Below, in pieces: positions 41,731 through 45,679 of a stretch of DNA of 45,679 nucleotides. A model generated the notes under the pieces. It did no database searches. It saw nothing but the letters and a program-made list of their open reading frames with translations, and was not told where the DNA came from. Numbering within the stretch: position 1 is the first letter of the stretch; every line of letters begins with the position of its first letter. This DNA comes from Deltaproteobacteria bacterium. Lineage in GTDB: Bacteria; Desulfobacterota; Syntrophia; Syntrophales; Smithellaceae. The stretch lies in NCBI GenBank assembly GCA_026388535.1, contig JAPLJP010000133.1, forward strand, positions 1-45,679, given 5' to 3'. Position numbers and translations under genes: made by a program.

Positions 41731-42450
41731 TTATTTCTTTGATTTTGCCTTAGGTGTCGCTGTTTTCTTGGAAGCGGGTGTCGTTGCGGCAGCAGGTTTC
41801 ACGTCCAGCAACTCCACTTCAAAAACCAGTGTAGCACCGCCCGGAATGGGAGGCCTACCCTGGTCGCCGTAAGCTATATCCGAAGGACACACCAGCTTAG
41901 CCTTGCCGCCGACTTTCATTTTTCCGACGCCTTCCGTCCAGCAGGGTATAACCTGTCCCAGCGGAAATTCCAAGGGCTCGCCGCGCTTAACGGAACTGTC
42001 AAATTCCTTACCGTCAATAAAAGTGCCGGTGTAGTGAACCTTAACGATGTCCGTCGCTTTTGGTTGAGCGCCGGTTCCGGCTTTGATTTGCTGATAAATA
42101 AGACCCGAAGCCATCTTCTGTGCGTCTTTTTGCTTGGCGGCATTCTCTAAATAGGGCTTGGCCAATTCTTTTTGCTTTTGCGCGGCAGCTTCCATCCTTG
42201 TGCGAAACAATTGATTGATTTTCTGCTGATAAGCTTCAGGCTCTGCTTCCAACTTTTTACCGGCAACAACATCGGTCATGCCCTGCTTGACAAACTCATA
42301 CTCATCAGTGGACAAGTTAAAAATGGATAGTTGCTTTGTCAGGTGAACACCCAGCGCATAGAGGGCTTTCTGGTCTTCAGTTTGCGGCTGGGCGGCCCAT
42401 GACGGAACAGCCAGCATAAAAACAAAAACACAAATGATAAGTTTACGCAT
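41731..42450 (-). CDS. FKBP-type peptidyl-prolyl isomerase, Mip/FkpA-like
   Basis: Periplasmic proline isomerase/chaperone. The ATG at 42450 (AAAGGA seven bases upstream) gives a clean signal peptide MRKLIICVFVFMLAVPSWA; the track start seven codons earlier is rejected. Residues about 25-125 are the helical dimerisation domain (ALYALGVHLTKQLSIFNLS; RTRMEAAAQKQKELAKPYLENAA), and residues about 130-220 are the FKBP domain (VKVHYTGTFIDGKEFDSSV; CWTEGVGKMKVGGKAKLVCPSDIAYGDQG; LVFEVELLDV). The C-terminus is a Lys/Ala/Thr-rich tail. The lone gene has its own promoter and terminator. Confidence 0.94.
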   Translation of the reverse strand: MRKLIICVFVFMLAVPSWAAQPQTEDQKALYALGVHLTKQLSIFNLSTDEYEFVKQGMTDVVAGKKLEAEPEAYQQKINQLFRTRMEAAAQKQKELAKPYLENAAKQKDAQKMASGLIYQQIKAGTGAQPKATDIVKVHYTGTFIDGKEFDSSVKRGEPLEFPLGQVIPCWTEGVGKMKVGGKAKLVCPSDIAYGDQGRPPIPGGATLVFEVELLDVKPAAATTPASKKTATPKAKSKK

Positions 42451-42505
42451 AGAATTCCTTTCTTGAATCATAATTTTTTTGATAAAACATTAACTCACTT
42501 AGGTT

Positions 42506-42534
42506 AATATAGGAAGTTTGTCCTTGTATGTCAA
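42506..42534 (-). promoter_or_regulatory. Putative sigma70 promoter of fkbP
   Basis: TTGACA (42534-42529), a 17-base spacer beginning TACAAGGAC and TATATT (42511-42506), about 55-85 bases ahead of the ATG at 42450. Confidence 0.75.
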
Positions 42535-42579
42535 TGAAATATTGGCCTAAAAGAGTTATTGAAGTTCTGCCATTGAAAA

Positions 42580-42611
42580 CCCCCCCTTAATGCCTTGGCC
42601 TCAAGGGGGGG
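42580..42611 (-). terminator. Poly-C/poly-G hairpin
   Basis: CCCCCCCTT (42580-42588) and AAGGGGGGG (42603-42611) form a very GC-rich nine-base-pair stem. It lies about 90 bases after the end of the small membrane protein gene on the minus strand and ahead of the fkbP promoter, so it likely separates the two transcripts. Confidence 0.6.
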
Positions 42612-42698
42612 GGCGACCGCTATATAAACAGATCATGATTTTGATGACAGCGATTGCTTCAATTCTCTTTTCAATCCGTAAATCTAGTTAACCGTTTG

Positions 42699-42974
42699 TT
42701 ATGCTACAATGTTCTTAACTGCTTCAATAACCGGGTTGGTGAACAGTGCCATCAGAATGGTGTAAAGAGCAAAGACGCCAACCATTTCCGTGATGTACAT
42801 CTTTTCGTATTTTCTTTTCAGAGTCATTAAAATCAATCCGCCGAGTATTAAGCATCCCAACTGAAAATACGGGAAATTAGCCGTTCCCGTTGCCGCGTAT
42901 TCGGCGAATGCAAAAGTTGCCGTAAAAAGAATAACCGCCGCCGCTGTTACTATTGTTCCTAATGTCTTTTTCAT
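42699..42974 (-). CDS. Small membrane protein with signal-like N-terminus
   Basis: A 91-residue protein: an N-terminal signal-like helix ending in AFAEYAATG, a second helix (FQLGCLILGGLILMTL), a basic cytoplasmic loop (KRKYEKMYITE) and a final helix (MVGVFALYTILMALFTNPVIE). The ATG has AGGAGGGA nine bases upstream. No family recognised with certainty; it could be a small envelope or pilin-like subunit but lacks a prepilin cleavage motif. It is divergent from marR across a 382-base gap. Confidence 0.65.
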   Translation of the reverse strand: MKKTLGTIVTAAAVILFTATFAFAEYAATGTANFPYFQLGCLILGGLILMTLKRKYEKMYITEMVGVFALYTILMALFTNPVIEAVKNIVA

Positions 42975-43322
42975 GATCTGTTCCCTCCTTTGGGAGTAAT
43001 TTGTATTTGCCTTTATACTATTGAAATTATCGTGCCAGATTTACAACCTACGGCAAAAAATATTGTAACTATCTGAAATAGAATGTTATTCTTAAAAACA
43101 GACTCCCATCATTGAAGGCGCTAAACCTTTATTTTTTCTTATTTATTTTAATGGAACATTCAAGCAATTGAATGAAATGTGAAAAAAATTTACCAATCAT
43201 TTTCGCCGGGGTTCACAATATATAAAATGTGCCAGCACTCTTTTTTTCTTCTTTTATAATGCCGCAAAATATTAATATAATAGACTATTATTTCTATTTT
43301 AAACAAAAACTATATTCCCCTA
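42975..43322. other. AT-rich intergenic region, no gene seen
   Basis: Between the small membrane protein gene and the marR promoter the sequence is AT-rich, with several T and A tracts. No ORF with a ribosome site, RNA gene, repeat copy or clear hairpin was found. It must contain the promoter of 42699-42974 on the minus strand, which was not located with confidence. Confidence 0.5.
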
Positions 43323-43355
43323 TTGACAAATAAGAATATAGTTGTATCATACAAC
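43323..43355 (+). promoter_or_regulatory. marR promoter with overlapping operator palindrome
   Basis: TTGACA (43323-43328), a 16-base spacer and TATCAT (43345-43350). The perfect palindrome GTTGTAT-C-ATACAAC (43341-43355) covers the -10 box and ends one base before the ATG at 43357. It has the size and TTG...CAA shape of MarR-family operators, indicating autoregulation. The predicted transcription start coincides with the start codon, so the transcript may be leaderless. Confidence 0.75.
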
Positions 43356-43356
43356 C

Positions 43357-43830
43357 ATGTTAATAAAAATAAATGAAAACTGCTCTGAATTAATGAATGT
43401 GTTTAGCGGCCTTTCACAGGTGATGCGTTGCTGTTGGCGTGATGAGGCCTTCTGCGAAGGAATAACTTTCCATCAGTTCATGATTCTGGATACAGCAGCA
43501 AAAGCAAAAGAACTCAACATGTCAGATCTGCATAAAATTTTATCGGTACAGAAAAGCACGACAACCCGCCTGGTTAATCCCCTGATTAATAAAGGGCTCT
43601 TGCGCCGCGATAAGGCAGATCATGATTCTCGCGCTGTAAAGCTTACATTGACCAAGGAAGGTCTTGAGACCCATAAAAAGGTATGGCTTTGTCTAATAGA
43701 TTTCTACCAGAGAGTTACTAATAACATACCTGAAGAAAAGAGGGCGGAAGTATTAGAATGCGTAAAAATTTTTATTGCCGCCATAAAAAACTCATCCGAT
43801 ACTTGTAATTGCTGTAAACCAAGGTCATGA
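43357..43830 (+). CDS. MarR-family regulator with cysteine-rich C-terminus
   Basis: A 157-residue winged-helix regulator. NMSDLHKILSVQKSTTTRLVNPLINKGLLRRDKADHDSRAVKLTLTKEG contains the recognition helix and the wing with the D-x-R of MarR proteins. The extra features are Cys-rich: MRCCWRDEAFCEG in the first helix and CNCCKPRS at the very C-terminus, possible ligands for a thiophilic metal or metalloid. The ATG at 43357 is used; the track TTG at 43342 lies inside the operator. No ribosome site is present. It is upstream of hgcAB on the same strand, separated by a repeat copy whose first bases provide its stop codon. Regulation of hgcAB is inferred from position. Confidence 0.86.
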   Translation: MLIKINENCSELMNVFSGLSQVMRCCWRDEAFCEGITFHQFMILDTAAKAKELNMSDLHKILSVQKSTTTRLVNPLINKGLLRRDKADHDSRAVKLTLTKEGLETHKKVWLCLIDFYQRVTNNIPEEKRAEVLECVKIFIAAIKNSSDTCNCCKPRS

Positions 43831-43944
43831 ACCCCATAGCTTGCTGTAGGGTTCAGACCCTCCGCTTTGCGGGATAATTAGACTAACAAATATTACTGCA
43901 CTATGTTTGTAATATTTGAATCTCATTAAATTGGAGTTTCACAA
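43825..43944 (+). repeat. Interspersed structured repeat, copy 6, between marR and hgcA
   Basis: TCATGAACCCC ... CCCTCCGCTTTGCGGGATAATTAGACTAAC, the perfect hairpin CAAATATTAC/GTAATATTTG (43887-43896, 43909-43918), AATCTCATTAA and the end TTGGAGTTTCACAAT. Its left end contains the marR stop codon, and its right end is 18 bases before the hgcA ATG. Confidence 0.86.
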
Positions 43945-43962
43945 TAAAACAAGGATAATAAT

Positions 43963-45120
43963 ATGAATAGTTGCTCCAGTCCCAAAGATGAATTTACATT
44001 CCCAATAATAAAGGATGAATTTAACTGCGGTTGCATAAGCAAAGCCAAGCATGTCCAAAATAATATTACTGCGTTGGAACAATCTTTTGTCAGCGGATCA
44101 GTACTCACGTCAGCAGGCCGCTTGCCGCAAGTATTATCGACTTTGCGCCGGCAAGATCACTGGGAAACTATCAAAGCCCGTTTCGGTACCTTTAGAATGA
44201 ATTATAGTGTGGTCCCCGGCCTATACGCGTTAGGCCATCCGGATGATAATTCGCCTGTTTTAGTTACCGCCAATTACAAGATGAGTTTTGATCGCTTGAG
44301 GAAAGCTCTACCGGGTAGGGATCTCTGGATTCTAGTGCTGGACACGAAAGGCATAAATGTGTGGTGCGCGGCAGGTAAAGGCACCTTTGGCACGGAGGAG
44401 CTTGTCCGAAGAATAGAATTAAGCGGCTTGAGCAATATCGTAAAACACAGAAAATTAATTCTTCCTCAGCTGGGCGCAGCGGGAGTCGCCGCTCACAAAG
44501 TAGCAAAACTCTCCGGCTTCAAGGTTCAATATGGTCCGATACGCGCGGAGGATTTACCTGTTTATCTCGATGGCGGTTTCAAGGCAACCGCGCAAATGCG
44601 AATAATGAACTTCCCATTAAAAGAAAGAGCTGTGCTGATTCCTATTGAACTCAATGAAACAATAAAACCGTTTCTAATTATCGCTTCGATTTTATTGATC
44701 ATCAGCGGCATAATGGGGCCGGCTGGATTTTGGGCAAATGTGGCTGGTTATGGATTTTTCGCTGTCATGGGATTACTTTGTGCCATTATCGGAGGAACAG
44801 TTTTTAATGCTCTTCTCTTGCCGTATCTGCCGGGACGGGCGTTTTCTTTGAAGGGTTTATCGATCGGCATTGTCATCGCCCTAATTCTTCTTTATCTGCG
44901 TGGCATCAATTTACAGACATGGCCGGGAAGGATTGAAACTCTGTCCTGGCTGTTGATAATCCCGGCAATATCGTCATATCTTGCGATGAATTTTACCGGA
45001 TGCTCCACCTATACTTCTCTATCCGGAGTGAAAAAGGAAATGCGCTGGGCGCTTCCTTTTCAAATTACTGCCGGCGTGGGCGGTCTTATTACATGGATAA
45101 GTGCAATTTTTATTGCCTAG
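43963..45120 (+). CDS. hgcA: Mercury methylation corrinoid protein HgcA
   Basis: Transfers a methyl group from a cobalamin-type cofactor to Hg(II). The diagnostic cap-helix motif of HgcA, N-V-W-C-A-A-G-K, is present (INVWCAAGKGTFG, Cys at residue 135), whose Cys is the lower axial ligand of the corrinoid cobalt. The preceding VLDTKG and following LILPQLGAAGVAAHKV segments match the soluble corrinoid domain (about residues 75-215). Residues 235-385 form about five transmembrane helices (PFLIIASILLIISGI; GLSIGIVIALILLYL), as in known HgcA. The N-terminus has extra Cys (NSCSSP; NCGC). At 385 residues it is slightly longer than the usual 330-360. AAGGATA nine bases upstream supports the start. 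Confidence 0.95.
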   Translation: MNSCSSPKDEFTFPIIKDEFNCGCISKAKHVQNNITALEQSFVSGSVLTSAGRLPQVLSTLRRQDHWETIKARFGTFRMNYSVVPGLYALGHPDDNSPVLVTANYKMSFDRLRKALPGRDLWILVLDTKGINVWCAAGKGTFGTEELVRRIELSGLSNIVKHRKLILPQLGAAGVAAHKVAKLSGFKVQYGPIRAEDLPVYLDGGFKATAQMRIMNFPLKERAVLIPIELNETIKPFLIIASILLIISGIMGPAGFWANVAGYGFFAVMGLLCAIIGGTVFNALLLPYLPGRAFSLKGLSIGIVIALILLYLRGINLQTWPGRIETLSWLLIIPAISSYLAMNFTGCSTYTSLSGVKKEMRWALPFQITAGVGGLITWISAIFIA

Positions 45121-45129
45121 GAGTTCAAA

Positions 45130-45456
45130 TTGAAAAAATTAATTTATCTCAAAGATGTTGTTACTTTGCTGTTGGACGAGAATAAATGCACCGGCTGCGG
45201 AATATGCATGGATGTTTGTCCCCATGACGTATTTAAAATGAATAGTTCACACGTAGCAATCCAGAATCGGGATGCCTGTATGGAATGCGGAGCATGCAGT
45301 TTGAACTGCCCGGCTGACGCTATTTCAGTAAAATCAGGTGTCGGCTGTGCCGCCGCGGTTATAAATTCCATGTTGGGGAGAAACGGCGGCGAATGTTGTT
45401 GTGGTCCGGATACCGGCGGCACAACTGCCAATACTAAAGGTGGCTGTTGCAGCTGA
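45130..45456 (+). CDS. hgcB: Ferredoxin-like HgcB, electron donor for mercury methylation
   Basis: Two [4Fe-4S] motifs, CTGCGICMDVCP and CMECGACSLNCP (residues 20-31 and 50-61), reduce the corrinoid of HgcA. Cys73 (GVGCAAAV) and a vicinal Cys tail (CCC at 89-91, CC at 106-107) are the additional HgcB hallmarks, probably for handling Hg(II). It is 108 residues long, a little over usual. The start is TTG, with AGGAG seven bases upstream that overlaps the hgcA stop codon (TAGGAG), so translation is coupled to hgcA. No Hg-specific mer genes are visible in the window. Confidence 0.95.
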   Translation: MKKLIYLKDVVTLLLDENKCTGCGICMDVCPHDVFKMNSSHVAIQNRDACMECGACSLNCPADAISVKSGVGCAAAVINSMLGRNGGECCCGPDTGGTTANTKGGCCS

Positions 45457-45679
45457 TATAATATCTCAATACTAGTCTAAATGAATCGGAGATTATTTGC
45501 GGCTTAATACAAAGATATTTAATTATGTATACTCCGGACTGAAGCACCGTTTACTTAGATTTAGATTTAGGACCGTTAAATTTTTCAAAAATCCAAAACG
45601 GCACACCGACCGGATTAAGACTCGTAAACTTTTGTTTACACAATATGTAATTTTCAAGTTTCTTGATTTAGTAGCTGTG
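45457..45679. other. Window end, possible eroded minus-strand coding remnant
   Basis: A weak inverted repeat (TAATATCTC...GAGATTATT, about 45458-45501) follows hgcB and may end its transcript. On the minus strand a protein-like stretch, LNPVGVPFWIFEKFNGPKSK, ends at TAA 45553-45551, but a stop lies upstream in the same frame and there is no start codon with a ribosome site, so it is only noted. No other feature seen. Confidence 0.3.

Noticed and set aside
45543-45666. Minus-strand protein-like stretch at the window end
   Set aside because: No start codon with ribosome site and an upstream in-frame stop; too short to call a gene or pseudogene.

Overview
The window looks like a chromosomal piece of an anaerobic Desulfobacterota (former Deltaproteobacteria) genome, most like the Syntrophales/Smithella type. 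That placement is inferred from gene content: butyrate kinase with phosphotransbutyrylase, a selenocysteine-containing SelD, a desulforedoxin-type domain, Mop and MobB proteins, an ole olefin locus, a PFK-2/FBPase-2 homologue and hgcAB. No rRNA, tRNA, CRISPR array or complete insertion sequence was seen. Most genes are housekeeping or small envelope genes; the accessory interest is concentrated at 29.9-41.1 kb and 43.3-45.5 kb.

Layout. 0-2.2 kb: ptb (partial) - ACT protein - buk on the plus strand. 2.3-3.9 kb: a lipoprotein and a TraB/GumN-like secreted protein. 4.5-10.5 kb: a divergent GAPDH and a 1405-residue PPDK/PEP-synthase-like protein, separated by two long palindromic elements. 10.6-16.6 kb: a desulforedoxin domain with a histone H1-like tail, an alanine racemase with a large extra C-terminal domain, a DUF4019-type protein, a seven-zinc-ribbon nuclease-like protein and D-Ala-D-Ala ligase. 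17-24.3 kb: an outer membrane protein, an HExxH protein, an FmdB protein, two tandem duplicated diguanylate cyclases, then a GalT-like protein, a DHH phosphoesterase and SelD with an in-frame UGA read as selenocysteine. 25-29.9 kb: PFKFB-like bifunctional enzyme, Mop, threonine synthase, MobB.

29.9-40.8 kb holds the most striking system: a tightly packed minus-strand operon in which a complete oleABCD set (head-to-head fatty acyl condensation to long-chain olefin) is embedded in a private type II fatty acid synthase module (KAS II, ACP, FabG, FabZ, FabI-like) together with two phytoene-desaturase/isomerase-like flavoproteins. It probably makes an unusual modified long-chain hydrocarbon. The genes overlap or nearly touch, and a sigma70-type promoter with a hairpin-bearing leader precedes them.

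41.1-45.5 kb: a DnaQ-like exonuclease, an FKBP isomerase, a small membrane protein, then a MarR regulator with a cysteine-rich tail, a perfect operator palindrome over its own promoter, and hgcA-hgcB, the mercury methylation pair.

Scattered through the intergenic spaces are at least six copies of a short structured repeat whose internal hairpin shows compensatory base changes, and four minus-strand promoters (selD, mop, ole operon, fkbP) that share not only -35 and -10 boxes but also a conserved spacer motif.
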